DNA of 64,000 nucleotides from Acidobacteriota bacterium (GTDB taxonomy: Bacteria > Acidobacteriota > Terriglobia > Terriglobales > Acidobacteriaceae), in assembly GCA_021846985.1 (NCBI GenBank), contig JAJZVX010000004.1, forward strand, positions 124,001 through 188,000, given 5' to 3'. Positions 8,627 through 16,892 of the stretch are shown piece by piece. Each line of letters begins with the position of its first letter. Position 1 is the stretch's first letter. A program made the translations under genes and the position numbers. Below the pieces are notes generated by a model. It did not search any database and was not told the DNA's origin. It saw nothing but the letters and a program-made list of their open reading frames with translations.

Positions 8627-11113
8627 ATGAAAGAAAAATCGTGCAGCGAATCCCCTGCCCTGTCGCGCCGCCGTTTTCTCGCCGGCTCCGGACTCGGCGC
8701 CGCCGCCGTCCTCGTGAACAACTTTCCCGGCGTCGCTTCCTGCCTCCCCCTTGAGACCTTTGCCCGGCCGCCGCTCGGCGGCGAAGCACCCGCCGCATCC
8801 GCCGTCCACATCCGCCTCGACGGCCAATGGAAGCTCTTTCACTTCCCCCAGGGCAAACATAACATCACCGAACCCGGTCAACTCACGAAGGCGGGACTCA
8901 ATGCCATCGACGCCACCGTCCCCGGCGACGCCCCCCTCGATCTGTCGCGTACCGGCGAGTTGCCCGCTGACCTCCTCTACGCGGAAAACATCACCAAACT
9001 CAAGCCCTACGAGCTTTACGAGTGGTGGTATCAGCGCGAGTTCCCCACTCCCGGGGAAGTTACTGGCCACTCCGTCGAGCTGCGCTTCCACGGCGTGGAC
9101 TGCCTGGCCACTTACTGGCTCAACGGCGCAAAACTTGGCGAGTCGGAAAACGCCCTGATCGAGCACAGCTTCGACGTGACCGGCAAACTGAACGCCTCCG
9201 CGCCCAATGTGCTCACCGTTCGCCTGCGCTCGGCCGTGATTGAGGCCGCAAGCAAAAGCTACGACCCCGCCATCACCATCGCCAGCGTCTCCTGCCAGGA
9301 AAGCGTATGGATCCGCAAGCCGGCGCACTCGTGGGGCTGGGACATCATGCCGCGCGCCGTCTCCGCGGGCCTGTGGCGCCCGGTCGAACTGATCGTTCAC
9401 GCTCCGCAGGAAATCTCCGAGATGTACTTCGCCACCATGGAGGCAGACGAGAAGAGCGCAGAGCTGGCCGTCTCCTTCGACCTTGCCACCGATCTCTCGC
9501 TGCTGCCCCAGTTGCATCTCAAGGTGCAGGGCGCGTGCGGGGATTCCACGTTCTCTCACCTCCACAAGCTCGAATTCAGCGCCGGACGGTTCACCTTCTC
9601 CGTCGTAAGCCCGCGGCTGTGGTGGCCGCGCGGCTATGGCGAAGCCAATTTGTATGAGGTAACCACGCAGCTTCTGCAGGGCGACAAGGTTCTCGCCTCG
9701 CGCCAGGACAGCATCGGCATCCGCAAACTGGAACTCCTCCGCACCGACATCACCACCGGGGAGAAGCCCGGCCAGTTCCTCTTCAAGGTCAACGGCGTTC
9801 CCATCCTTGTGAAAGGCTCCGCCTGGGTTCCGGCCGACGCCTTCCATAGCCGCGATGCCGCCCGCTACGAAACCATGCTCGACCTTTTCGCCGATCTTGA
9901 ATGCAACATGCTGCGCGCCTGGGGCGGCGGTGTCTACGAAGATCACGCCTTCTTCGACATCTGCGACCGCAGCGGCATCCTCGTCTGGCAGGATTTCGCC
10001 ATGGCCTGCGCTATCTACCCCCTCACTCCGGAGTTTCAGGAGGTGATCCGCAAGGAGGCCACTTCGGTCATCCGCAAGCTCCGCAATCACCCCTCTCTCG
10101 CCCTCTGGGTCGGCGACAACGAGTGCGATGAGGCGTATTACTTTTCCGGCCTCGACCCCGCCCACAACACGCTCACCCGCGAGCTCCTTCCCCAGGTCGT
10201 CTTCCAGTGCGACCCCTATCGCCCCTATCTGCCCAGCTCACCCTACATGGCCCCGGAGGTCATCGCGGCCCATAACCCGCGGCTGATGCCCGAAGATCAT
10301 CTCTGGGGCCCCAGGGATTACTTCAAAAGCTCTTTCTATACCAACCACTCCGCGCTCTTCCTGAGCGAAATCGGATTCAATGGCTGCCCCGGCCTCTCGT
10401 CGCTGAAGCGCTTCATCGATCCCCAGCACCTGTGGCCCTGGAAGGACAATCCGCAGTGGATTCTGCACTCCACCAGCCCGGTGGGAAGTCCCTATCAGAA
10501 CGATGTTCTCGCCAACGAGGGCCGCGAGTTCTTCGGCGTCCTGCCCGGCCATCTCGAAGACTTCGTCGTCGCCACCCAAATCGACCAGGCCGAGGCGTTC
10601 AAGTTTGTCGTCGAAATGACCCGCCTCAGAAAATGGACCCGGAGCACCGGCGTGCTGTGGTGGAACGTCATCGACGGCTGGCCCAATCTGAACGCCTCGC
10701 TGGTGGACTACTACTACAACAAGAAGCTGGGCTACCACTACGTGCGCCGCGTGCAGCAGCGCACCTGCCTGATGGTGGACGAACTGGAAGACTGGAATGT
10801 GCGTGTGGTGATGGGCAACGACTCCCGCGAGGACGCCAAAGGCCACTTCCGCATCTGGGATGCCGACACCAACACGACCGTGCTCACAGGCGAATATGCC
10901 TCGGCGGCAAACGAGAATACCGAACTGGGCAAAGTGCCGGCCTTCCACTCCGACAAGAAGCTCTGGCTCATGGAGTGGACCGCCCATGGCCAGCGCTATG
11001 TTAACCACTATCTGCTCGGCTCGCCGGCCTTCTCGCTGGCGCAATACAAGACGTGGCTGCCGAAGATCGCCGCGCTCGACAACAGCTTCGACGCCGCCCA
11101 AGTGGGAGCGTAG
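8627..11113 (+). CDS. Tat-exported GH2 beta-mannosidase-like glycoside hydrolase
   Basis: An 828-residue GH2 enzyme, closest in plan to beta-mannosidases (release of mannose from mannooligosaccharide ends). It opens with a twin-arginine signal, SRRRFLAGSG at residues 12-21 followed by a hydrophobic stretch, so it is exported folded. The GH2 sugar-binding domain includes WYQREF. The barrel has RAWGGGVYED, the acid/base Glu E499 in VGDNECDE and the nucleophile E581 in LSEIGFNG. The frame is open to 8432, but the ATG at 8627 is chosen because CAAGGAG sits about 9 bases before it and the Tat signal follows directly. Together with the GH5 enzyme it suggests mannan use. A sigma hairpin follows the stop. 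Confidence 0.9.
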   Translation: MKEKSCSESPALSRRRFLAGSGLGAAAVLVNNFPGVASCLPLETFARPPLGGEAPAASAVHIRLDGQWKLFHFPQGKHNITEPGQLTKAGLNAIDATVPGDAPLDLSRTGELPADLLYAENITKLKPYELYEWWYQREFPTPGEVTGHSVELRFHGVDCLATYWLNGAKLGESENALIEHSFDVTGKLNASAPNVLTVRLRSAVIEAASKSYDPAITIASVSCQESVWIRKPAHSWGWDIMPRAVSAGLWRPVELIVHAPQEISEMYFATMEADEKSAELAVSFDLATDLSLLPQLHLKVQGACGDSTFSHLHKLEFSAGRFTFSVVSPRLWWPRGYGEANLYEVTTQLLQGDKVLASRQDSIGIRKLELLRTDITTGEKPGQFLFKVNGVPILVKGSAWVPADAFHSRDAARYETMLDLFADLECNMLRAWGGGVYEDHAFFDICDRSGILVWQDFAMACAIYPLTPEFQEVIRKEATSVIRKLRNHPSLALWVGDNECDEAYYFSGLDPAHNTLTRELLPQVVFQCDPYRPYLPSSPYMAPEVIAAHNPRLMPEDHLWGPRDYFKSSFYTNHSALFLSEIGFNGCPGLSSLKRFIDPQHLWPWKDNPQWILHSTSPVGSPYQNDVLANEGREFFGVLPGHLEDFVVATQIDQAEAFKFVVEMTRLRKWTRSTGVLWWNVIDGWPNLNASLVDYYYNKKLGYHYVRRVQQRTCLMVDELEDWNVRVVMGNDSREDAKGHFRIWDADTNTTVLTGEYASAANENTELGKVPAFHSDKKLWLMEWTAHGQRYVNHYLLGSPAFSLAQYKTWLPKIAALDNSFDAAQVGA

Positions 11114-11168
11114 ACCGCCGCTGAGATGGGAAGGCAGAAGCGGTTGCGGCCGCCGGGATATGGACACG

Positions 11169-11195
11169 CGCGTTGCGCGACCGGCGCGCAACGCG
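11169..11195. terminator. Hairpin between convergent GH2 and M48 genes
   Basis: A perfect 11-bp stem (CGCGTTGCGCG at 11169-11179 with CGCGCAACGCG at 11185-11195) and a 5-base loop in the 129-base gap between converging genes. No U-tract follows on either side, so termination is inferred from position and stem strength. Confidence 0.45.
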
Positions 11196-11242
11196 AGCCG
11201 CGCCCGTGCGGCCCGCCGGTGCAGACCGCGGGTGCTCCGGAG

Positions 11243-12748
11243 CTAGAATTGCACGCTCTGGAGCATCCTCTCAAAGGTTGGGTTGAGCCGGCTGAAATCC
11301 CGCTCCGGCGCGATGAAGATAAGATAGACCACCGTATTGCCGGGAAGCGGGATGGTCACCAGCCGGTCCTTTTCCTTCTGTGCATGTCCTTGCGCATCGG
11401 AAAAAGGGGAGATCGATTGCATATAGACTGAGCGCCCTCGCGTGCCTGCAACTGGAAGGACGGAGGTTCCACCCACCGTTTGCAATCCGCTTTCACCCTT
11501 CTCCAGGCTGCGCACAATCTGGCCGGTCATCTGGTCAAGGCTCATGGACTGGGCGGTAAAGGTCACGGCGTTGATGACGACGCCGCAACCCACGCCCTTG
11601 CTCACAATACACGCGCCAGGAGCGATGGTAATGGCTTGCCCTTGTTGTTGCGGGGCGAATATCTCCCAGTTGCGCGGCCGGGCGATGCGCGCAAGGCTGA
11701 TGTCGGTCAGAACAAAATCCTGGCTTGGCGCAATCGCGGCCCATGCGTCAACCGGGGTGGCGCCGGCGCCGGCGGGAGCCTGGGACGTGGCCGGGACTGG
11801 CATGTCCGGCGGCGGCTGCAACACCGCCCCATTGGTCCGGTTCAGACCTTCCCATTGGCCGGTCTTCGCCCCTTGTGCAATCTGGTCCGAGGTATAGGCC
11901 TTCGTCTGGAGCGCCTGGCGGCGGATGGCGATAAATTCCGCGTTGTCGGAGCGATAGCGCTCGGGAGGCCAGTCCCGGATCTCTTTCCGAATCGCCTCTT
12001 CGCGGTTGCCGGGATTGGGGTGGTCGCTCAGGAGTTGCGGGGGCGTACCGCCCTGGGCCTCCAGTGTCTTGAAGAAATCGGCCAGCGCCATGGGGTTATA
12101 GCCGGCGCGATAGAGAATCATGGCTCCCACCGCGTCTGCCTGCGCCTCGTCGGTCCGCGAGTATTTGAGCAGCATCATGCCGGCGCCCATCTGGATGCCG
12201 GTTGCTCCGAGGGCTCCCAACAGGCCTCCCGCATCGCCAAGGATCGTGCCGGCAATACTCGCCAGGCCCTGCGTAAACCGGGACTTCTGCATCTGCTTGG
12301 CGGAGTGCTGCATGTAGACGTGCGACATTTCGTGCGCCATGACGCCGGCCAGTTGAGCCTCATCCGCGGCGGCGGTAATGGCGCCGAGATTGATGAACAT
12401 TTCGCCGCCGGGAAGCGCAAAGGCATTGATGTCTTTTTCGGCAACGACATGAAATTGGTAGGGCCACGATACCGCGGGCGGAATGACAGCCACCAGACGG
12501 CTCCCGATTTTGCGTACGTACTGCGTTTCCGGGCTGCTATCCGGCAGCACAGGCATCTGCTGGTAGACCTGCTGCGCCGCCTTGAACCCGAGTTGCTCCT
12601 GCTGCGCGCGGCTCAACGACGTTCTCCCCGGATCGGGAAGCTGCGGCTCGAACTGCTGCGCCAGGCAGGGATAGGCCAGAACGAAGAAAAACAACAGTCC
12701 GGCCTGCAACGCTGCATGCGGAGCCCTACCCTCCATTTTCGATCTCAT
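11243..12748 (-). CDS. M48-family periplasmic metalloprotease
   Basis: A 501-residue exported zinc protease of the M48 group, similar in plan to BepA/YfgC-type envelope quality-control proteases. An N-terminal signal peptide (about residues 12-30, ending in LA-Q) precedes the catalytic domain. The zinc motif is HEMSH (H139, E140, H143) and the third ligand is E201 in RTDEAQADAVG. There is no TPR domain; the last 200 residues form an unassigned C-terminal domain. GAGGAAG precedes the ATG. The gene is 118 bases downstream of the response regulator on the same strand. Substrates are unknown; surveillance of outer-membrane proteins is the family role. Confidence 0.87.
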   Translation of the reverse strand: MRSKMEGRAPHAALQAGLLFFFVLAYPCLAQQFEPQLPDPGRTSLSRAQQEQLGFKAAQQVYQQMPVLPDSSPETQYVRKIGSRLVAVIPPAVSWPYQFHVVAEKDINAFALPGGEMFINLGAITAAADEAQLAGVMAHEMSHVYMQHSAKQMQKSRFTQGLASIAGTILGDAGGLLGALGATGIQMGAGMMLLKYSRTDEAQADAVGAMILYRAGYNPMALADFFKTLEAQGGTPPQLLSDHPNPGNREEAIRKEIRDWPPERYRSDNAEFIAIRRQALQTKAYTSDQIAQGAKTGQWEGLNRTNGAVLQPPPDMPVPATSQAPAGAGATPVDAWAAIAPSQDFVLTDISLARIARPRNWEIFAPQQQGQAITIAPGACIVSKGVGCGVVINAVTFTAQSMSLDQMTGQIVRSLEKGESGLQTVGGTSVLPVAGTRGRSVYMQSISPFSDAQGHAQKEKDRLVTIPLPGNTVVYLIFIAPERDFSRLNPTFERMLQSVQF

Positions 12749-12866
12749 GTGCAGCTTCCTCGTCTTGAAATCAACCGCGCCGCCTCATTGCGGTCCGCCA
12801 GAATTCACTTTAACGCCGTTTTGTTCAAGGGGAAACCGCGTTTTTCAATGAACGGAAAGCAGATTC

Positions 12867-14255
12867 CTACTCCCGAAGATCGCCATCCTGACGAATTCCG
12901 TGCTTTTCCATCCTGTAGATGAGCGTGCGCCGGCTGACATCCAGGTAGCGCGCGGCATGCGTCTGGTTTCCGCCGAACTTTTCCAGAGCACGCAATATCA
13001 GCTCGCGTTCAATCGCTTCAAGGCTGATGCCTTCCTCGGGCAGTTCGACGAGTAACGACGGTTTCTGGTGAGAATCCGGAACTTCTTTCAGATAATCGGG
13101 GAGATCGGCTTCCGTTACCTGGTTTCCGTCCGAGAGCACCAGCATGCGCTCCACGACATTCTCCAACTCGCGCACATTGCCGGGCCACCGGTAACTGGAA
13201 AACTGCGCGGCCAGACAAGACGCCACGCGCACGTTGCGCATATCGTGGCGTTCCTTGGCCTTGTGGAACAGATTCTCCACCAGCTCCGGTATGTCTTCCT
13301 TGCGTTCACGCAGCGGCGGCAGATATAACGGCACCACGGCCAGGCGATAGAAAAGATCCTCGCGAAACGTACCGTCTTCCACCATGGCGCTGAGATTCCT
13401 GTGGGTGGCGGCCACAATCCGCACGTTCACTGTCTTCACGGCCGTGGCGCCAATCCGCTCCACCTCGCCGTTCTGGATCAGGCGCAGCAGCTTTACCTGC
13501 GCCTCGAGTGGAAGCTCGCCTACTTCGTCGAGGAAAAGCGTCCCGCCGTCCGCCATCTCCACCCTGCCCGGCTTGCTGGCCTGCGCGCCCGTAAAAGCGC
13601 CGCGCGCAAAACCAAACAGCTCCGACTCGATGAGGTCTTTGGGAATGGCTCCGCAGTTGATCGTGACAAAAGGCTGCGTGCGGCGCCGGCTGTTGTGGTG
13701 AATGGCGCGCGCCAGCAGTTCCTTGCCGGTTCCGGTTTCGCCATTGATCAGCACCGTGGTATCGTGCTGCGCCACGCGCGCCGCCATCTCCAGCACGCGC
13801 AGCAGGCTGGGCGCGCGCCCGATGATGTTCTCAAAGCCATATCGCTTGTCGAGCGCAGAACGCAGATTGCGCACCTCGTCGAGCAGGTTCTGCCGTTCCA
13901 TGGCGCGATTCACCGCCAGCAGCAGAGCCTCGTAGTCGATCGGCTTGGTGATGTAGTCGTAGGCCCCCAGGCGCATGGCCTCCACGGCGGACTCAATACT
14001 GCCGAACGCGGTAATGACGATGACGGTGGTCTGAATCTCATCGGCGGCGATGCGGCGCATCAGCTCAATACCGTCCAGGTCTGGCATGCGGAGATCCGTA
14101 ATCACCAGCTTGTGCCGATGCTCGACGAGCAGCCGGTGCGCCTGCTCGCCGTTCGCGGCTGGCTGCACTTCGTAACCGGCCTCGGAGAGTTGCATCTGCA
14201 GGACGCGGCGCACACTGCTGTCGTCGTCCACCACCAGAATCGCGTTAGCGGCCAT
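12867..14255 (-). CDS. NtrC-family sigma-54-dependent response regulator
   Basis: A 462-residue transcription activator. The receiver domain (1-120) has the acidic pair D10/D11, phospho-acceptor D54 in VITDLRMPD, and K104 in YITKP. The AAA+ domain has Walker A GETGTGKE (172-179), the sigma-54-contacting GAFTGA loop (219-224) and Walker B LFLDE (D243/E244). The C-terminal Fis-type helix-turn-helix is GGNQTHAARYLDVSRRTL. Its ATG overlaps the kinase 3' end by 11 bases, so the pair is translationally coupled. The sigma-54-like promoter upstream of the divergent efflux operon makes that operon the most likely target. Confidence 0.96.
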   Translation of the reverse strand: MAANAILVVDDDSSVRRVLQMQLSEAGYEVQPAANGEQAHRLLVEHRHKLVITDLRMPDLDGIELMRRIAADEIQTTVIVITAFGSIESAVEAMRLGAYDYITKPIDYEALLLAVNRAMERQNLLDEVRNLRSALDKRYGFENIIGRAPSLLRVLEMAARVAQHDTTVLINGETGTGKELLARAIHHNSRRRTQPFVTINCGAIPKDLIESELFGFARGAFTGAQASKPGRVEMADGGTLFLDEVGELPLEAQVKLLRLIQNGEVERIGATAVKTVNVRIVAATHRNLSAMVEDGTFREDLFYRLAVVPLYLPPLRERKEDIPELVENLFHKAKERHDMRNVRVASCLAAQFSSYRWPGNVRELENVVERMLVLSDGNQVTEADLPDYLKEVPDSHQKPSLLVELPEEGISLEAIERELILRALEKFGGNQTHAARYLDVSRRTLIYRMEKHGIRQDGDLRE

Positions 14256-15357
14256 TCGTCATCTCCCGGGCACGCGGCAGTTCGATGCAGAATGTCGTTC
14301 CGCCGCCAGGATTGCCGTTGAACGAAAGCGCCCCGCCATGCTGCGTGACGATGGTGGAGCAGATGGCCAGGCCGAGTCCGGTTCCCTTGGGCTTGGTCGT
14401 GAAAAACGGATCGAAAACGCGGTCGGCAATTTCTTCCGCAATGCCCGTCCCCGCGTCCTCAACCTCAATGCGCGTGCCGCTCGTTCCCGCCCGCGCGCGG
14501 AGACGAATCGTCGATCCCGGGGGCGATGCCTCAATCGCGTTCAGCACCAGATTCAACAGAACCTGCCGGATTTGCTCAGGGTCGCACTCGGCCTCGGGGA
14601 TCTCCGCCACCTTCTCGTGAACCAGTGCAATGCGGCTGGTTTCAGCAGCATGCGACGCCAGTGACGCCACCGAGCTCAGGATGGCGTCAAGATCGGTGCC
14701 CTGCAGCCGCAACGAGCGCGGCTTGGCAAAATTCAAAAATCCCGTGAGCAGCTTGTTCAGCCGCTGCGATTCCAAGTCGATGATGTGCAGGCTGTCTTCG
14801 ATATATTCCGGCCGGGCCGCGCCGCGGCGAAGAATCCCCGCCGCGCCTGAAATGCTGGCCAACGGATTGCGAATCTCATGAGCCAGGCTCGCGGCCAACT
14901 GGCCTGCTGCCAGAAGCCGCTCCGTCTTCTTCATGTGGGCCACGTTCTCCCGCAGCTCCAGGTAGACCTTCTCCAGTTCCTGCTTGGTTTGTTCCACCAT
15001 CCGCCGATGCGCGCTTTCGCGATCCGACAGATAGCCGGCAATCAATCCCGCGGCGCTGAAAATGGAGAGCTCGACAATCTGGTCCTTTGCGTCAAGCGGC
15101 CACTGCGACCAGTGCCACGCGATCAGCGGCGCATTCACCGCGCCGGCCAGCAGCGAAGCCACCGCCGCGCCTGGCACGCCAAACAGGATGCCCGCCATCA
15201 TCAGGGGAAGGAAGTTGAGATGGTGGAGGATGTTGTGGGCTGAAACATCCGAAGCCGGCACCGTGACGGTCAGTGCGGCCAACAGGAAAAGAAACAGTGC
15301 AATCATCACCGCTCCGGACCCCGGCCGATCAGGCCACCAGCGCTGTTTGCACTCCAT
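14245..15357 (-). CDS. Membrane sensor histidine kinase (partner of the sigma-54 regulator)
   Basis: A 370-residue kinase. The N-terminus has three to four hydrophobic segments (about 16-34, 45-80, 93-110) with almost no periplasmic loop, so sensing is probably within the membrane. A coiled coil (115-150) leads to the H-box SLAHEIRNPLASIS (H160) and an ATPase domain with the N-box LNLVLNAIEASP (N273), DAGTGI (G1), FDPFFTTKPKGTGLGL (F and G2). The frame is open to 15600, but the upstream part is not protein-like; the ATG at 15357 (alternative 15306) is chosen. It is followed with an 11-base overlap by its response regulator and is divergent from the efflux operon. The signal is not evident; no metal-binding loop is visible. 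Confidence 0.92.
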   Translation of the reverse strand: MECKQRWWPDRPGSGAVMIALFLFLLAALTVTVPASDVSAHNILHHLNFLPLMMAGILFGVPGAAVASLLAGAVNAPLIAWHWSQWPLDAKDQIVELSIFSAAGLIAGYLSDRESAHRRMVEQTKQELEKVYLELRENVAHMKKTERLLAAGQLAASLAHEIRNPLASISGAAGILRRGAARPEYIEDSLHIIDLESQRLNKLLTGFLNFAKPRSLRLQGTDLDAILSSVASLASHAAETSRIALVHEKVAEIPEAECDPEQIRQVLLNLVLNAIEASPPGSTIRLRARAGTSGTRIEVEDAGTGIAEEIADRVFDPFFTTKPKGTGLGLAICSTIVTQHGGALSFNGNPGGGTTFCIELPRAREMTNGR

Positions 15358-15472
15358 AAGGAAAGCATAACTGCAACGAGCCGGGTCGGGCGCAACGCAA
15401 ATCACGCCCCTGTGCCAGCAACTTACGTTCCAGTCCGGCAGAGGGGCTTTGGGGCGGTTTTCGTCCCCCCAT

Positions 15473-15522
15473 GTGTACCAAATGGGACATTGAAGCCCTC
15501 GCGCGTGTACCAATTGCGGCGG
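15473..15522 (+). promoter_or_regulatory. Two repeated half-site elements, probable activator sites
   Basis: GTGTACCAA occurs at 15473-15481 and again at 15505-15513, exactly 32 bases (three helical turns) apart. The first copy forms a near-perfect dyad, TGTACC-AAAT-GGGACA (15475-15490). The second continues into ATTGC-N7-GCAAT (15513-15529 approximately). They lie 50-90 bases upstream of the sigma-54 promoter, the right place for NtrC-type enhancer binding. The inverted core GGTACA recurs within the -24 box. Confidence 0.55.
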
Positions 15523-15562
15523 TTGCAATGTCCATCGCGCTGCAAAACAGGGCCTATCCGGC

Positions 15563-15580
15563 TTGGTACACAACGTGCTT
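15563..15580 (+). promoter_or_regulatory. Sigma-54 (-24/-12) promoter of the efflux operon
   Basis: TTGGTACACAACGTGCTT has GG at 15565-15566 and GC at 15577-15578, separated by exactly 10 bases as required for sigma-54 (consensus TGGCAC-N5-TTGCW). The predicted transcription start is about 15590, one base before the GTG at 15591. The regulator of this class is encoded next door on the opposite strand. Confidence 0.6.
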
Positions 15581-15590
15581 CGGCAAGGGC

Positions 15591-16892
15591 GTGCGACCAT
15601 TCATTCCCTCTCTGTTCACGGTTATCCTCCTGCTGGCGCCGGCCTGCGCGCCAGCCCTGAGCGCCGCGGCCGGCGAGCCCGCTCCGGCGGAACCTTCCGT
15701 GCGCGCGCAGGATCTTTCTGAAGGATCACCGCTCTCGCTCGATCAGGCGCTGCTGCTGGCCGAGCAAAACAGTCCTCTGCTCAAGGAGGCGTCTGCCACG
15801 GTCGATCGGTCGCACGCCGGAATCCAGACGGCGCGCGCATACACCAATCCCTCGGCTGAATTTCTGGCCGGCCAGCAGTCGGCGCGCGCGGTTGCCATTC
15901 CCGGCATTCCCGGGCTGCTGCTGCACTATAGCGCCGAGCAGACGATAGAAATCCCCTCCGAACGGCGCGCGCGCATTCTGGCGGCGAAGTTTGCGCTGGC
16001 CGGCTCCGAGTATCAGTTCGCCGGCATCCGCCTCGCCGTTGTGGCCAGCGTCAAACGGGCGTTTTACGACGTGCTGCGCCGCAAGCAGCAGGTGAAATAT
16101 GCCATGGACAATCTGGCCCTTGTGGAGGATCTGCGCCGCCGCGTCGGCGTTGAAGTGCAGGTGGGCGAAAAGGGCAAGCTGGAACTGACCCGCGCGGAAG
16201 CGGAGCTGGCCCGCGCGCGCGCGGCGGTGAAGAGCGCCGAAGTGGAGCTGTCGAACGCGCGCGCGGTGCTCAAAGCGGTGATGGGCACAGCCTCCGGCGT
16301 GGATTACGATCCGCAGGGCGCTCCCGAGGGCCCCGTGCCATTAGCGCCGCTGCCCGAGCTTCGCGCACAGGTGCTTTCCACGCATCCGGCCCTCTCCGAG
16401 TCCAACGCCCGGACCTTCGAAGCGGAGGCCACGGTGAAGCGCGAGCTTGCCCGCCGCCTGCCCCAGCCCGCCATTTACGGCGAATACGAGCGCCAGCCCG
16501 ACCTCACGTTCTATCGCTTCGGGGTGAACGTGCCCTTGCCGCTTTGGGATAAGCGCAAGGGTCCGATTGCCGAGGCCAGGGCCGAGGTTGACCGCTCCAA
16601 AGCCATGGCCCGCCAGCGCGAGCTCGAGATTGTCGCCATGCTCGACCGCGCCTACGACCAGTATCAGATTCGCGACCAGCAGGTGCAGAGCCTGCAGGCC
16701 GGATCGCTGCGCGAGGCCCAGGCAGCGGTGGATGCCGCGCTTTCCGCCTATCGCTTTGGCGAGCGTGGCATCCTCGAAGTGCTCGATGCGCAGCGGGTGC
16801 TGCAGGGCGTTCGCAACGACCTGCTGGACGCATTGTTCGCCAGGCAATCCGCTTTTATCGATCTTGAAGAACTGGGAGCCACGCAAAAGTGA
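15591..16892 (+). CDS. TolC/CusC-type outer-membrane efflux protein
   Basis: About 433 residues; the outer-membrane channel of an RND tripartite pump. The N-terminus has a hydrophobic export signal (VILLLAPACAPALSA) and then the family entry LSLDQALLLAEQNSPLL. Long heptad-rich helices typical of TolC repeats follow (ELTRAEAELARARAAVKSAEVELS and again near the C-terminus, QAAVDAALSAYRFGERGILEVLDAQRVL). The frame is open from an ATG at 15471, but that start would lie upstream of the sigma-54 promoter. GTG at 15591 is therefore preferred and would make the message nearly leaderless; the exact start remains uncertain. The stop overlaps the adaptor GTG by 4 bases. Confidence 0.88.
   Translation: MRPFIPSLFTVILLLAPACAPALSAAAGEPAPAEPSVRAQDLSEGSPLSLDQALLLAEQNSPLLKEASATVDRSHAGIQTARAYTNPSAEFLAGQQSARAVAIPGIPGLLLHYSAEQTIEIPSERRARILAAKFALAGSEYQFAGIRLAVVASVKRAFYDVLRRKQQVKYAMDNLALVEDLRRRVGVEVQVGEKGKLELTRAEAELARARAAVKSAEVELSNARAVLKAVMGTASGVDYDPQGAPEGPVPLAPLPELRAQVLSTHPALSESNARTFEAEATVKRELARRLPQPAIYGEYERQPDLTFYRFGVNVPLPLWDKRKGPIAEARAEVDRSKAMARQRELEIVAMLDRAYDQYQIRDQQVQSLQAGSLREAQAAVDAALSAYRFGERGILEVLDAQRVLQGVRNDLLDALFARQSAFIDLEELGATQK

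Noticed and set aside
8384-10165. 593-codon open frame on the minus strand under the GH2 gene
   Set aside because: Anti-sense shadow of the GH2 gene; no family motif, and the plus strand has catalytic residues and a Tat signal.
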